Positions 1 through 8,657 of a DNA stretch of 64,000 nucleotides are shown here, one piece after another. Position 1 is the first letter of the stretch; every line of letters starts with the position of its first letter. The notes beneath the pieces are model-generated. The model was given only the letters and a program-made list of their open reading frames with translations. It did no database searches and was not told where the DNA came from. The translations under genes were made by a program, and so were the position numbers. The DNA is from Serratia sp. Ag1 (lineage in GTDB: Bacteria > Pseudomonadota > Gammaproteobacteria > Enterobacterales > Enterobacteriaceae). Location: assembly GCF_000743355.1 (NCBI RefSeq), contig NZ_JQEI01000008.1, positions 186,001 to 250,000 of the forward strand. Reading direction: 5' to 3'.

Positions 1-318
1 CCGTTCACCTTGCAGTCGCGCTAACGACAGGGCGGTTTCCTGCATGACGAAGTTAAAGAAAGGCTCAGCCAACGCATCGATTTCGTCGGCAATGGCACAG
101 AGAAAAGCGGCCCGTTGTTCGCTACTGGTTTGCGAATAGGCATTGAAGGCGTTGGCGGCAGCCTCTGCGGCAGCAGCGGTTTCTGCACCGCTAGCTTGAT
201 AAAAATGATAGCCCGTAGGCCGATCGTTATCGGCTCGCCAACTGGCCAGTTCCGCTGTGCCGCTGGCAATACGCTGCCCGCCGATGAAGTGTTTGCCGCT
301 GATAATAGTATTCGGCAT
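1..318 (-). CDS. 2-oxoglutarate semialdehyde dehydrogenase, N-terminal part (partial)
   Basis: This is the first 106 codons of an aldehyde dehydrogenase of the 2,5-dioxovalerate (2-oxoglutarate semialdehyde) dehydrogenase type; the rest lies beyond the left edge. The visible part reads MPNTIISGKHFIGG at the start, then an alanine-rich helix, FLCAIADEIDA, and ends at LxRLQGER, which is typical of this NADP-dependent subfamily. The substrate is inferred from the neighbours: the gene lies 59 bases downstream of the deaminase that makes 2-oxoglutarate semialdehyde, on the same strand. The product would be 2-oxoglutarate, feeding the TCA cycle. The ATG at 318 follows a CAGGGGAAAC purine-rich ribosome site. 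The catalytic cysteine and glutamate are not in the window, so activity cannot be judged. Confidence 0.85.
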   Translation of the reverse strand, partial: MPNTIISGKHFIGGQRIASGTAELASWRADNDRPTGYHFYQASGAETAAAAEAAANAFNAYSQTSSEQRAAFLCAIADEIDALAEPFFNFVMQETALSLARLQGER

Positions 319-377
319 GAGTTTCCCCTGTAGGTTAAGAGCAATAGCCCGGTCAGGCACCGGGCGATGAGCAGGGT

Positions 378-1298
378 TTATAGCCCGACTTCGGGTAGTT
401 GCGGGCGGTTTGCCAGCGCGGTTGCCACAATGGCGGTGACTTCCCGTAACGTTTCCCCTTGCAGCGCCAGGCGTGGTGGGCGGGTGACGGCGCTGCCGCG
501 GCCTGCAAGCTCTTCGCAAAGCTTGATGCATTGCACCAGATCCGGGCGGGCATCCAGATGGAGTAGCGGCATGAACCAGCGGTAGAGCGCCAGCGCTTCT
601 TCAAAACGTTTTTGCTTCGCGAGCCGGAATAGGGTTTCCCCTTCACGCGGGAAGGCGTTAGACATGCCAGAGATCCAACCTTCTGCACCGACGGCGACAC
701 TTTCCAGCACCACATCGTCCAGGCCAGCAAACAACACAAAGCGATCGCCCACAGCATTGCGCAGATCGATAAAGCGGCGGGTATCGCCAGAAGAGTCTTT
801 GAAACAGACGATGTTGTCGCAGTCCACCAGTGTGGTGAGGATGTCGGGAGTGACGTCGTTTTTGTAGATGGGAGGATTGTTGTAAACCATGATCGGCAGA
901 TCGGTCGCCCCCGCCACGCTACGGAAGTGGGCAGCGGTCTCATGCGGTTTGGCGGAGTACACCAAGGCTGGCATCACCATAATACCGTCGACGCCCACCT
1001 TCTCGGCTTCACGCGCCATGTTCTGGGCGAAAGCGGTGGTGAATTCGGCGATACCGGCAATCACAGGTACTTTGTCTCTGGCTGCGTCTTTTGCAACTTC
1101 GATAACCGCCAGTTTTTCCTGCATGGTCAGTGAGGTATTTTCTCCGACGGTGCCACAAACCACCAAGCCGGAAACACCGTCTTTAACCAGGTTTTTGATG
1201 ACCGCGTGGGTTGCATCGAGATCCAGGGAGAAATCGCTGCGGAACTGAGTGGTCACCGCTGGGAATACGCCGCTCCAGCTAATATTTTTAGAGTTCAT
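378..1298 (-). CDS. pyrroline-4-hydroxy-2-carboxylate deaminase (dihydrodipicolinate synthase family)
   Basis: A 306-residue TIM-barrel protein of the dihydrodipicolinate synthase/N-acetylneuraminate lyase superfamily. The Schiff-base lysine is K167 in NIVCFKDSSGD and the partner tyrosine is Y139 in VYNNP; the GTVGENTSLT segment near residue 50 is the substrate-binding loop. Members beside hydroxyproline epimerase deaminate and dehydrate 1-pyrroline-4-hydroxy-2-carboxylate to 2-oxoglutarate semialdehyde, so that role is assigned here from context; sequence alone would allow other keto-acid aldolases. It sits between the AraC regulator upstream and the semialdehyde dehydrogenase downstream on the same strand, probably one transcript. 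Length is normal for the family. The ATG at 1298 gives MNSKNISWSGVFPAV, matching the usual family start. Confidence 0.87.
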   Translation of the reverse strand: MNSKNISWSGVFPAVTTQFRSDFSLDLDATHAVIKNLVKDGVSGLVVCGTVGENTSLTMQEKLAVIEVAKDAARDKVPVIAGIAEFTTAFAQNMAREAEKVGVDGIMVMPALVYSAKPHETAAHFRSVAGATDLPIMVYNNPPIYKNDVTPDILTTLVDCDNIVCFKDSSGDTRRFIDLRNAVGDRFVLFAGLDDVVLESVAVGAEGWISGMSNAFPREGETLFRLAKQKRFEEALALYRWFMPLLHLDARPDLVQCIKLCEELAGRGSAVTRPPRLALQGETLREVTAIVATALANRPQLPEVGL

Positions 1299-1495
1299 CG
1301 CTTTTATCCTGTTATCTGATTTTGTTAATCAATGGTGAATCATTGGTGAAATTCGATAACAGATTGACCGCTATTACCCGAAGCGGCTTGACGTCTTTCG
1401 CCGATTGCCATGACGAAATTGGCACAGTGACAGAAAATGACGCACAGCGATAAACCTGGCGCGTTAGCACCATCCGGTAGTTTTATTTCAATAAG

Positions 1496-2341
1496 TTAGT
1501 TACTTAACGTAGTGCGAAAATCACGCGGCGTTGAGCCGGTCATGGCTTTGAATTGGCGGCTGAAGGCGCTGTGATCGGTATAACCGCACTGTAAAGCGAT
1601 ATCGGTAATTGGCAGTTCGCTCGCCAGTAGCTCAGTGGCTTTTTCAAGGCGGACTTTATGGATCATCTGGCGTGGGGTCAGATGGAAAATACGTTTACAG
1701 TAACGCTCGATTTGTGCCACAGAAAGCCCCGTCAGCGCGGTCAGTTCTTCCGAGGTAATTGGCCGGGCAAAATGCTCACGAATGTAGACATCGATCGCCG
1801 CTAAACGCTGGTAAGCCGGGTGGTTGGCTTTGGCCTCCTGCAAATCGTGCGAGATACCAGCCATACCGATAATTTTGCCCTGAGTATCGTGCAGTGCCAG
1901 TTTTTGTGTCAGACACCAACCTGTTTCACGCCCGCTGTAGAGGTGCATCTCCAACTGATCCTGAATCTGTACCCCATGCTGTAACACTCGTAAGTCCTGC
2001 TCGGTATAGCCAGAGCCTAACTGGGCAGGAAAAACGTCTGCCGAAGTTTTACCCAAGAGCGGTGTGACGGTTTTAAAGCCGCAGCGTTTGGCGAGTGTCA
2101 GATTGGCCAGCAAATAACGTGCCTGTGCATCTTTAATGAAAAACACCACGTTAGGAATAGCGTTCAGCAACGGGGCAATCAATGCCAGGGTGTTGAGCAA
2201 GCTGTGCAGGTTGTTCGGGCGCTGTTGGGCCAGGCCTGCACACAACTGGGAAAGTTGCTCAATGGCAAACACATTGCCTTCATTTTCGTCTGTGAACTGG
2301 GAAGAGCGTGGGTTCACGCAGTATTCAGGAGCTAATCGCAT
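1496..2341 (-). CDS. AraC-family regulator with N-terminal PAS domain, probable hydroxyproline-cluster activator
   Basis: A 281-residue transcription factor. Residues about 50-165 look like a PAS sensor (NVVFFIKDAQARYLLAN, then a strand-rich stretch ending DTQGKIIGMAGISHD). Residues about 180-280 are a double helix-turn-helix of the AraC/XylS type, with the diagnostic second helix region DIALQCGYTDHSAFSRQFK and GSTPRDFR. It lies at the head of the minus-strand arm and is separated from the divergent epimerase operon by 382 bases, so it can control both arms. Hydroxyproline clusters in pseudomonads also carry an AraC-type activator; the ligand here is inferred to be hydroxyproline or an intermediate. 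The gap of 197 bases to the deaminase leaves room for a separate promoter. Confidence 0.85.
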   Translation of the reverse strand: MRLAPEYCVNPRSSQFTDENEGNVFAIEQLSQLCAGLAQQRPNNLHSLLNTLALIAPLLNAIPNVVFFIKDAQARYLLANLTLAKRCGFKTVTPLLGKTSADVFPAQLGSGYTEQDLRVLQHGVQIQDQLEMHLYSGRETGWCLTQKLALHDTQGKIIGMAGISHDLQEAKANHPAYQRLAAIDVYIREHFARPITSEELTALTGLSVAQIERYCKRIFHLTPRQMIHKVRLEKATELLASELPITDIALQCGYTDHSAFSRQFKAMTGSTPRDFRTTLSN

Positions 2342-2723
2342 AATTACACCTATTTCAGTGAACTGACAAATTGCTCTTTTTTAACGTATTCGGATCAATA
2401 TTAACTTTTATATAACTTAGCAAGTGCAATGATTAGCCAGAAATGAAATATGCGAAACGCCGCATATTTTTACCTGTTATGAGTTTATTGGCAGGCATTT
2501 TAGTGCCGAGATGCTTCCAATTGTGTGAAGTGTTTTTTTTAATTGTTTGATAAGTAATTAAATTACTTTATTAAGGTGTTCTCGGATGTGTACGAAGTGG
2601 CAGATAGCGGGGGGAATTATGCTGATTTCGGCATTGGTTACGCGGAAAGACATCAAGCTGTAATTAGAGGGTTCGGGCAGGCTGGGTTCCGTTGATAACA
2701 TTTTTTTAACTCTGGAGAGCCTG
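2342..2723. promoter_or_regulatory. divergent control region of the hydroxyproline cluster
   Basis: This 382-base AT-rich stretch separates the AraC-type regulator from the epimerase operon and must hold promoters for both directions. The strongest signal is a perfect 9-bp inverted repeat with a 6-base spacer at 2446-2469 (AAATATGCG / CGCATATTT), a candidate operator. The epimerase has a ribosome site CTGGAGAG just before its ATG. No gene is seen in it. Confidence 0.6.
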
Positions 2724-3671
2724 ATGAACCTATCTTCGCACCTGACCGCGCTGCGGGCGATTGATTCCCATACCGGTGGTGAGCCAACCCGCCTGATCGT
2801 TGAGGGTTTTCCCGATCTGGGCATGGGAACGATGGCCGAACGCAAAGCTCTTTTCGCGCAACGCTATGATGATTGGCGTAGCGCAATCGTTCTGGAGCCG
2901 CGTGGCAATGACGTGCTGGTGGGGGCATTGTTGTGTCAGCCCTGCTCACCGCAGGCAACCGCAGGTGTGATTTTCTTCAATAACGCCGGTTATCTGGGGA
3001 TGTGTGGCCATGGCACCATCGGCCTGATGGCCTCTTTAGCCTATCTTGGCCGGATTGGTGCGGGTAAACATTTGATTGAAACCCCGGTAGGCGCGGTAAA
3101 CGCTACGTTGCACAACGATGGCAGTGTTACGGTAGAGAATGTTCCTGCCTATCGTTTTCGCCAACGGGTAGCGGTTGAGGTAGCAGGCTATGGCTGTGTT
3201 GTTGGTGATATTGCCTGGGGAGGTAACTGGTTTTTTCTGATCGCCGACCATTCGTTGGAGATTGCCCCTCATAATATCGACAGATTGACGGCCTTTTGTT
3301 GGGCTGTGCGTCAGGCTCTTGAGTTGGCAAATATTTGTGGAGAACAGGGTGAGGTTATCGATCATATTGAGCTTTTCTCACCTGACAAACACGCCGATAG
3401 CCGCAATTTTGTGCTGTGCCCAGGCAAAGCCTATGACCGCTCCCCTTGCGGCACGGGTACCAGCGCCAAACTGGCCTGTTTGGCCGCAGACGGCAAATTA
3501 GCGCCGGATACTGTTTGGCAACAGGCCAGTGTGATTGGCAGTGAGTTCAGCGCGTTCTATCAACCCAAAGGTAACAAAATTACCCCTTTTATTCGTGGGC
3601 AAGCGTTCGTTTGTGCCGATACTCAATTGCTGTTAGACGAGCGGGATCCCTTTATTTGGGGGATCCGCTAA
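2724..3671 (+). CDS. 4-hydroxyproline 2-epimerase (proline racemase family)
   Basis: A 315-residue proline racemase-family enzyme that would interconvert trans-4-hydroxy-L-proline and cis-4-hydroxy-D-proline, the first step of catabolism. Both acid-base cysteines of a true epimerase/racemase are present: C94 in the MCGHGTIG motif and C242 in the [11 protein letters not shown] motif. Dehydratase-type relatives replace the first cysteine, so that function is unlikely. Proline racemase itself is possible, but the neighbouring deaminase and dehydrogenase subunits point to hydroxyproline. The N-terminal [13 protein letters not shown] is standard for the family. The ATG at 2724 has a good ribosome site (TCTGGAGAG). 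The stop codon overlaps the start of the next gene by one base (TAATG), indicating translational coupling. Confidence 0.9.
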   Translation: MNLSSHLTALRAIDSHTGGEPTRLIVEGFPDLGMGTMAERKALFAQRYDDWRSAIVLEPRGNDVLVGALLCQPCSPQATAGVIFFNNAGYLGMCGHGTIGLMASLAYLGRIGAGKHLIETPVGAVNATLHNDGSVTVENVPAYRFRQRVAVEVAGYGCVVGDIAWGGNWFFLIADHSLEIAPHNIDRLTAFCWAVRQALELANICGEQGEVIDHIELFSPDKHADSRNFVLCPGKAYDRSPCGTGTSAKLACLAADGKLAPDTVWQQASVIGSEFSAFYQPKGNKITPFIRGQAFVCADTQLLLDERDPFIWGIR

Positions 3672-4786
3672 TGGCAACCGCCGATGTTATTGTCGTGGGC
3701 GCGGGGATTATCGGAGCGGCTTGTGCCTGGCAACTGGCACAGCAGGGGTGCCGCGTACAATTGGTGGATGATCGGCGGCCTGGTGCGACTGCCGCAGGCA
3801 TGGGGCATCTGGTGTGTATGGATGACAATCCGGCGGAACTGGCGCTCAGTGCTTATTCGCTGCGATTGTGGCGTGCCGTAGTGGAGCGTATGCCGCAAGA
3901 CTGTGCCTGGCGGGGGTGTGGCACGTTATGGATCGCGGAGCATCAGGATGAAATGGCGATTGCTGCGTTAAAGCAACAACGCATGGCTGCAAGCGGGGTG
4001 CCCAGTGAAATGCTGACCGCTACGCAGGTGGCGGCATTGGAACCGATGTTACGCAACGGTTTAGCCGGTGGCTTGCGGGTGGCGAGTGACGGTATCGTTT
4101 ATGCACCGAATGTCGCCCGTTGGTTGATTGCCGATGCTGCAGAGCGGGTAAGTATTTGTCACGATCGAGCAGTCGCGTTGGACAAGCATGCGGTACAGTT
4201 GGAGAGTGGTAAAAAACTGACTGCCGCCGTGGTGGTGCTGGCCTGTGGTTTACAGGCTGAACAACTGTTACCACAGCCTTTGCTGCGTGCCAAAAAAGGC
4301 CACTTGGCGATTACCGATCGCTATCCGCCACGGGTTAAACATCAGTTGGTGGAACTGGGATATGGAGCCAGCGCTCATGCTGGTAGCGGAACATCGGTGG
4401 CCTTCAATGTACAACCCCGGCCAACCGGCCAGTTACTCATAGGTTCCTCACGCCAGTTTGGTTCTCTCGATCCAGCCATTGATATGCCCTTGCTGGCAGC
4501 CATGTTGGCGCGTGCCAAGAATTTTCTACCTGATTTAGCCCAGATGAACATTATTCGTTGTTGGAGCGGTTTTCGTGCCGCGACGGTTGATGGCCTGCCG
4601 CTGTTAGGCCCGCATCCACAGCACTCCTGGCTCTGGTTGGCGCTGGGGCATGAAGGGCTTGGCGTCACTACGGCGTTGGGCAGCGCAGCGTTGATTGGTG
4701 CGCAGATCCACAATCATCGCGTGGAAATTGATGATCGTCCCTATCGGGCAGACCGTCTGTTTGCCGTTGAGGAGCCAACGATATGA
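3671..4786 (+). CDS. FAD-dependent D-hydroxyproline dehydrogenase, DAO-type catalytic subunit
   Basis: A 371-residue FAD oxidoreductase of the D-amino-acid oxidase/glycine oxidase fold. The dinucleotide-binding GAGIIG lies at residues 10-15, and the C-terminal FRAATVDGLPLLGP and LALGHEGLGVTTALG are the FAD-contacting motifs of the family. It is the likely catalytic beta subunit of a heterotrimeric cis-4-hydroxy-D-proline dehydrogenase; the small ferredoxin-like and large FAD/NAD-type subunits follow directly with overlapping ends. The ATG at 3671 overlaps the epimerase stop; a longer in-frame reading from 3611 would run back into the epimerase and is unlikely. The product would be 1-pyrroline-4-hydroxy-2-carboxylate, the substrate of the deaminase in the divergent arm. 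Confidence 0.87.
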   Translation: MATADVIVVGAGIIGAACAWQLAQQGCRVQLVDDRRPGATAAGMGHLVCMDDNPAELALSAYSLRLWRAVVERMPQDCAWRGCGTLWIAEHQDEMAIAALKQQRMAASGVPSEMLTATQVAALEPMLRNGLAGGLRVASDGIVYAPNVARWLIADAAERVSICHDRAVALDKHAVQLESGKKLTAAVVVLACGLQAEQLLPQPLLRAKKGHLAITDRYPPRVKHQLVELGYGASAHAGSGTSVAFNVQPRPTGQLLIGSSRQFGSLDPAIDMPLLAAMLARAKNFLPDLAQMNIIRCWSGFRAATVDGLPLLGPHPQHSWLWLALGHEGLGVTTALGSAALIGAQIHNHRVEIDDRPYRADRLFAVEEPTI

Positions 4787-5031
4787 ACCAGATTGTTTTA
4801 ACCATTGATGAACAACACATTTTGGTTCCTGAAGGTGTTACCGTAGCAGCGGCATTGAGCTTAAGTGGGCAAGATATCTGCCGCTATTCGGTTACTCAGC
4901 AGCCCCGCGCCGCATTCTGTGGGATGGGGATTTGCCAGGAGTGTCGGGTTACGGTCAACGGCCAGCGTCGTTTGGCGTGTCAGACTCTGTGTCAGCCAGG
5001 TATGTGTATCGAAAGGGGCAATAATGGGTGA
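4783..5031 (+). CDS. (2Fe-2S) small subunit of D-hydroxyproline dehydrogenase
   Basis: An 82-residue ferredoxin-like protein. Cysteines C46, C51, C54 and C66 (spacing CX4CX2CX11C, in AFCGMGICQECRV and RLACQ) fit a plant-type [2Fe-2S] cluster, as in the gamma subunits of multi-subunit proline, hydroxyproline and opine dehydrogenases. It would pass electrons between the two flavin subunits or to the respiratory chain. The ATG overlaps the previous stop (ATGA) and its own stop overlaps the next gene by 8 bases, so the three genes are tightly coupled. Confidence 0.87.
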   Translation: MNQIVLTIDEQHILVPEGVTVAAALSLSGQDICRYSVTQQPRAAFCGMGICQECRVTVNGQRRLACQTLCQPGMCIERGNNG

Positions 5032-6286
5032 TTTACAATGTGAGGTGTTGATTATCGGCGCAGGGCCAGCGGGGTTAGCCGCAGCTCGGGCCGCAGCAGA
5101 GAGCGGTAAAGGGATTGTAGTACTTGATGATAACCCGCGCCCTGGCGGGCAAATCTGGCGTGATGGGCCTGGGGGGCAGTTACCTACTGCGGCAAACGAT
5201 TACCGGCAGGCACTTAAGGGGCTTCGCCATGTGCGGTTGCTTAATGCGGTGCGGGTGGTGGCACAAACCGGGGAACAGCAAATCCTGTATGAAAGTGCTG
5301 AAGGACATGGGGTGATTAATTATCAACAGTTGATTCTTTGCTGTGGCGCGCGTGAACTATTGCTGCCATTCCCTGGTTGGACGCTGCCCGGTGTGAGTGG
5401 TGCAGGGGGCTTGCAGGCACAAATCAAGAATGGGCTATCAGTAAAAGGGGTACGCGTGGCGATTGCTGGCAGTGGACCCTTGCTATTGGCCGTAGCGAAC
5501 AGTGTGCTCAAGGGCGGCGGTGAAATTGTCTTGTTGGCTGAGCAGGCCAGTCTCCCACGGGTAATGGCTTTCACCTGCAAACTGTGGCGTTGGCCGACGA
5601 AATTGCGTCAGGCTGTCTCCCTGGCAAATCACTCTTACCGAACCAATAGCCAGGTTTTAATGGCTACGGGCAAGGATCGCGTTGAGTCCGTACAGGTTTT
5701 GCAGGGAAAGCAGGTACGCACAGTAAACTGCGAACGGCTGGCGTGTGGTTTTGGTTTGGTGGCCAATATCGAATTGGCGATGTTGTTGGGGTGTCGCATT
5801 GTCGATGAAGCCATTGCGGTCGATCGCTGGCAACAAACCAGTGTGAAGCAGGTATTTGCTGCTGGTGAATGTACCGGGGTTGGTGGTAGCGAATTGGCAT
5901 TGGTTGAAGGCGCGATTGCGGGTTATACCGCGACACAGAATCAAGAAAAGGCGCAGCAGCAGATGGTGTTGCGTGCTCGATGGCAGAGCTTTGCCATGGC
6001 GGTGGCACAGGCTTTTACTCTGAGTCCAGCTCTGAAGTCGTTGGCTGGACCGGATACGCTGCTGTGCCGCTGTGAAGACGTTAAGTTGGGTCAACTGAGT
6101 GGATATGGTGGCTGGGTTGACGCTAAGTTAGGCAGCCGCTGTGGTATGGGGGCTTGCCAAGGGAAAATCTGTGCCACGGCGATACGCTATTTGTCGGGAT
6201 GGCCGCTGCCAGAACCGCGAGTTCCATTGACCCCGACGCGGGTTGAGACGTTAGCTCAACTGAACCAATCAAAGGTGGAAGAATAA
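5024..6286 (+). CDS. FAD/NAD(P)-binding large subunit of D-hydroxyproline dehydrogenase with BFD-like cluster domain
   Basis: A 420-residue oxidoreductase related to the HcnB/opine oxidase A family. Residues 12-17 (GAGPAG) begin the FAD-binding fold, GSGPLL near 149-154 begins a second dinucleotide site, and AAGECTGVGG near 280 is the C-terminal FAD motif. A BFD-like [2Fe-2S] domain follows, with C348, C350, C378 and C383 (CRCED, CGMGACQGKIC); C373 is an alternative ligand. It is the alpha subunit that takes electrons from the DAO-type subunit. The ATG at 5024 was chosen because GAAAGGGG precedes it and MGDLQCEVLIIGAGPAG is the natural start; the open frame extends back to 4865 but only inside the small-subunit gene. 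The operon ends here. Confidence 0.86.
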   Translation: MGDLQCEVLIIGAGPAGLAAARAAAESGKGIVVLDDNPRPGGQIWRDGPGGQLPTAANDYRQALKGLRHVRLLNAVRVVAQTGEQQILYESAEGHGVINYQQLILCCGARELLLPFPGWTLPGVSGAGGLQAQIKNGLSVKGVRVAIAGSGPLLLAVANSVLKGGGEIVLLAEQASLPRVMAFTCKLWRWPTKLRQAVSLANHSYRTNSQVLMATGKDRVESVQVLQGKQVRTVNCERLACGFGLVANIELAMLLGCRIVDEAIAVDRWQQTSVKQVFAAGECTGVGGSELALVEGAIAGYTATQNQEKAQQQMVLRARWQSFAMAVAQAFTLSPALKSLAGPDTLLCRCEDVKLGQLSGYGGWVDAKLGSRCGMGACQGKICATAIRYLSGWPLPEPRVPLTPTRVETLAQLNQSKVEE

Positions 6287-6334
6287 AGCTGCTACAATCA
6301 GGGGTAGGTGATTAAAGACTACAGGCAGATAAAA

Positions 6335-6490
6335 ATGACAAAGGCTCTGATTATACTAGGTTTATGTCTGCTGTTAATGCCCCTGCTGTTGAGATTGATC
6401 AAGCAAGCGTTGCTGAAGGCCCAGTATAAAAAGCCAGAGCGGGGGAAACCACGGCCAAGTTCCCGCCTGCCACATGGTGATGATGAGTAG
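6335..6490 (+). CDS. small single-pass membrane protein, hypothetical
   Basis: A possible 51-residue protein starting MTKALIILGLCLLLMPLL, with one hydrophobic segment of about 20 residues followed by a basic tail (KAQYKKPERGKPRP). It lies 48 bases after the dehydrogenase operon on the same strand. An earlier in-frame start at 6308 exists, but the ATG at 6335 puts the hydrophobic segment at the N-terminus. The ribosome site is weak (CAGG). I do not recognise the family; it could be a real small membrane protein or chance. Confidence 0.4.
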   Translation: MTKALIILGLCLLLMPLLLRLIKQALLKAQYKKPERGKPRPSSRLPHGDDE

Positions 6491-7015
6491 ACGGATTATT
6501 ACGCAGTCCTTGCAATGTTGGCCTGAGCGTTCGTCTAAAAATCAGTCTTTTCTGAATGCATATTCTCTTACTCAACATGTTATAGAAAGAATATATTTCC
6601 TGTCAAAAATTCATTTGGTGAATTTCTCGCCAAGCATAAGTGCTGTATAGATGAAGAGCAGGGTATTGGATTATGGTGAACCATCAAGAGATATGAATTC
6701 TGGAGAATGGTAGCTCGTTTCAGTTTGAAATCAATAAAGATAAAGTAAAATAAGAAGATAATAATAATCTCATTGAATGAATTCTCATTAATTAAGACTG
6801 CTCCTATTGTTCTTGGTAATATTCACAATAACGCAATGGTTTCTAAATATCTGTACTAATACCGCTCCATTTTACGTTTCAGGCTGACGAGTATGAGCAG
6901 GCCTCAGCCCTGGCGTAAACCTCTCCCCAGGATAAGTATCGTTCAGCCACAGGTATTAAATAAGGTAGGTAATGAGGGGCAGGCTGCATGCCAAGCAGCC
7001 TGATAATACTTGGGA
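6491..7015. other. gene-free AT-rich spacer
   Basis: About 525 bases between the small membrane ORF and yecF. It is AT-rich, with no frame of convincing length or composition on either strand and no tRNA. It may be the decayed remains of an older gene or simply the downstream boundary of the hydroxyproline cluster. Confidence 0.5.
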
Positions 7016-7240
7016 TTATTGACGATATGCGTGTTTGATTTGCAGAATGCTGTTCTTGAAAATTTCTGCCTGAGCCGGATCATCAATCTGGGCGGCAAAA
7101 CGTTCCAGATTGATGATGACTTTCCCCGCATCTGCCTGGCCAATTGCTTTCAAGATCAAGGTCAGAGTGGCTTTAAGGCAAGCGACTTCTGTTGCCAATG
7201 CCTCCGGGTTTGCCGATGTCGTGAAGTCAACGTTGCTCAT
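7016..7240 (-). CDS. yecF: DUF2594 family protein YecF
   Basis: A 74-residue cytoplasmic protein of unknown function, the same length as E. coli YecF. The sequence MSNVDFTTSANPEALA followed by two predicted helices (CLKATLTLILKAIGQA and AEIFKNSILQIKHAYRQ) fits the DUF2594 family, and the position directly upstream of and divergent from uvrY is the same as in E. coli. In E. coli the quorum-sensing regulator sdiA lies next to yecF; it is not in this window. The ATG at 7240 has a strong ribosome site (AGGAGAGAAA). Confidence 0.85.
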   Translation of the reverse strand: MSNVDFTTSANPEALATEVACLKATLTLILKAIGQADAGKVIINLERFAAQIDDPAQAEIFKNSILQIKHAYRQ

Positions 7241-8000
7241 TTTCTCTCCTGAGTTTAAGGCCGAGGCCTGAAGCTAAATGCAGGTTAATGCACATTTATT
7301 GGGTGACGATTCATCGAGGACTGACCGTCGTTCGCCCGCGTGGGGCGGAGTATAACATAGCACTGGATGCCTGCGTCCAGCAGAGGCGCATCGCAGCGTT
7401 GAGTGATGATTGTCGGAGAAATGCCCATTCGTTACTCCAAGTGAACGAATAGATATGTTTTTTTGCCGTTACTGCTCTAAAGTATATCGTAGGTGTATTT
7501 CTCGAGTGTGAACAACTATTTGGCGTAGGCACGGTACCGGTTAGAACAGTTATTTTAATTGAAAATGGCTAGGTTTTGCGGTCTGTGGCGGGTTTGTATT
7601 CTGAATAATGGTTTTCGTATAGGGATTTCTGCGTGGCTGAAAATGACGATTTTTTGTTATTATTTTGTAATTCATATGGTTATGAGTGATGTTCGTTAGG
7701 GCCAATATTATTGCGGGTAGTGGCAACTTACAATAAATTTGCCACCAAAGAGTGTAAAATGGCGTATCATAGACAGATCTGCTCTAGAATGTTGCTAATT
7801 GACATGGCGGATTTTTATCCGTGATCAAGTAGATTAATGGTACTTTAGCGGACTAAAATTTGAAAAGTTTGGCCTGTTCCGCAGAGTTAATCGTGAGTAA
7901 GTATTAATCTGTATTCATTCTTTGCTGAAAACCAAGTAATATCTGTTTAGATGTCAGAGGCTGATTGATTGCGTTACTCCCCTATTTTGGAGAATTTTCC
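7241..8000. promoter_or_regulatory. yecF/uvrY divergent intergenic region
   Basis: About 760 bases that must contain the promoters of yecF (leftward) and uvrY (rightward). The half nearest uvrY is very AT-rich. A purine-rich TTTTGGAG at 7986-7993 is the ribosome site for the TTG start of uvrY. No coding frame looks real, and no clear operator was recognised. Confidence 0.45.
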
Positions 8001-8657
8001 TTGATTAGCGTTCTTCTTGTTGATGACCACGAACTGGTGCGCGCAGGGATACGACGCATTCTAGAAGATATCAAAGGCATAAAAGTTGTTGGTGAAACAC
8101 AATGCGGTGAAGATGCCGTTAAATGGTGCAGAAGCAACTCCGCTGATATCGTGTTGATGGATATGAATATGCCGGGTATTGGGGGGCTGGAAGCCACCCG
8201 CAAGATTGTTCGTTATGCGCCCGATATCAAGGTTATCATGCTAACTATTCATACTGAGAATCCGTTACCTGCCAAGGTGATGCAGGCTGGTGCTGCTGGT
8301 TATTTGAGCAAGGGCGCTGCGCCGCAGGAGGTGATAAATGCTATTCGTTCAGTACATGCCGGCCAGCGCTATATAGCCTCCGACATTGCGCAACAAATGG
8401 CCCTGAGCCAGCTGGAACCGCAGGCAGAAAACCCGTTCAGTACACTTTCTGAGCGTGAGCTGCAAATCATGTTGATGATCACCAAAGGGAAGAAAGTGAA
8501 TGAGATCTCTGAGCAATTGAATCTCAGCCCTAAAACGGTGAACAGCTATCGTTACCGTATGTTCAGCAAACTGAATATCAGCGGCGATGTTGAGTTGACG
8601 CATCTGGCAATACGGCACGGGCTGTTCAATGCGGAGACGTTGTCAAGCAGTGACTGA
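8001..8657 (+). CDS. uvrY: two-component response regulator UvrY (GacA type)
   Basis: A 218-residue response regulator, exactly the E. coli UvrY length. The receiver domain spans residues 1-120, with acidic residues D8/D9, phospho-acceptor D54 (VLMDMNMPG), T82 and K104; a LuxR-type helix-turn-helix follows ([15 protein letters not shown] to [13 protein letters not shown]). UvrY is phosphorylated by the BarA kinase and activates the small RNAs CsrB and CsrC, which titrate CsrA. I chose the TTG start at 8001 because it gives [16 protein letters not shown], with GGAG eight bases upstream; the frame extends further to 7965 but adds non-homologous residues. uvrC starts inside its last codons, so the two are translationally coupled. 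Confidence 0.96.
   Translation: MISVLLVDDHELVRAGIRRILEDIKGIKVVGETQCGEDAVKWCRSNSADIVLMDMNMPGIGGLEATRKIVRYAPDIKVIMLTIHTENPLPAKVMQAGAAGYLSKGAAPQEVINAIRSVHAGQRYIASDIAQQMALSQLEPQAENPFSTLSERELQIMLMITKGKKVNEISEQLNLSPKTVNSYRYRMFSKLNISGDVELTHLAIRHGLFNAETLSSSD

Noticed and set aside
2724-3671. Trans-3-hydroxyproline dehydratase as an alternative for the epimerase
   Set aside because: Dehydratases of this family replace the first catalytic cysteine; C94 and C242 are both present here.
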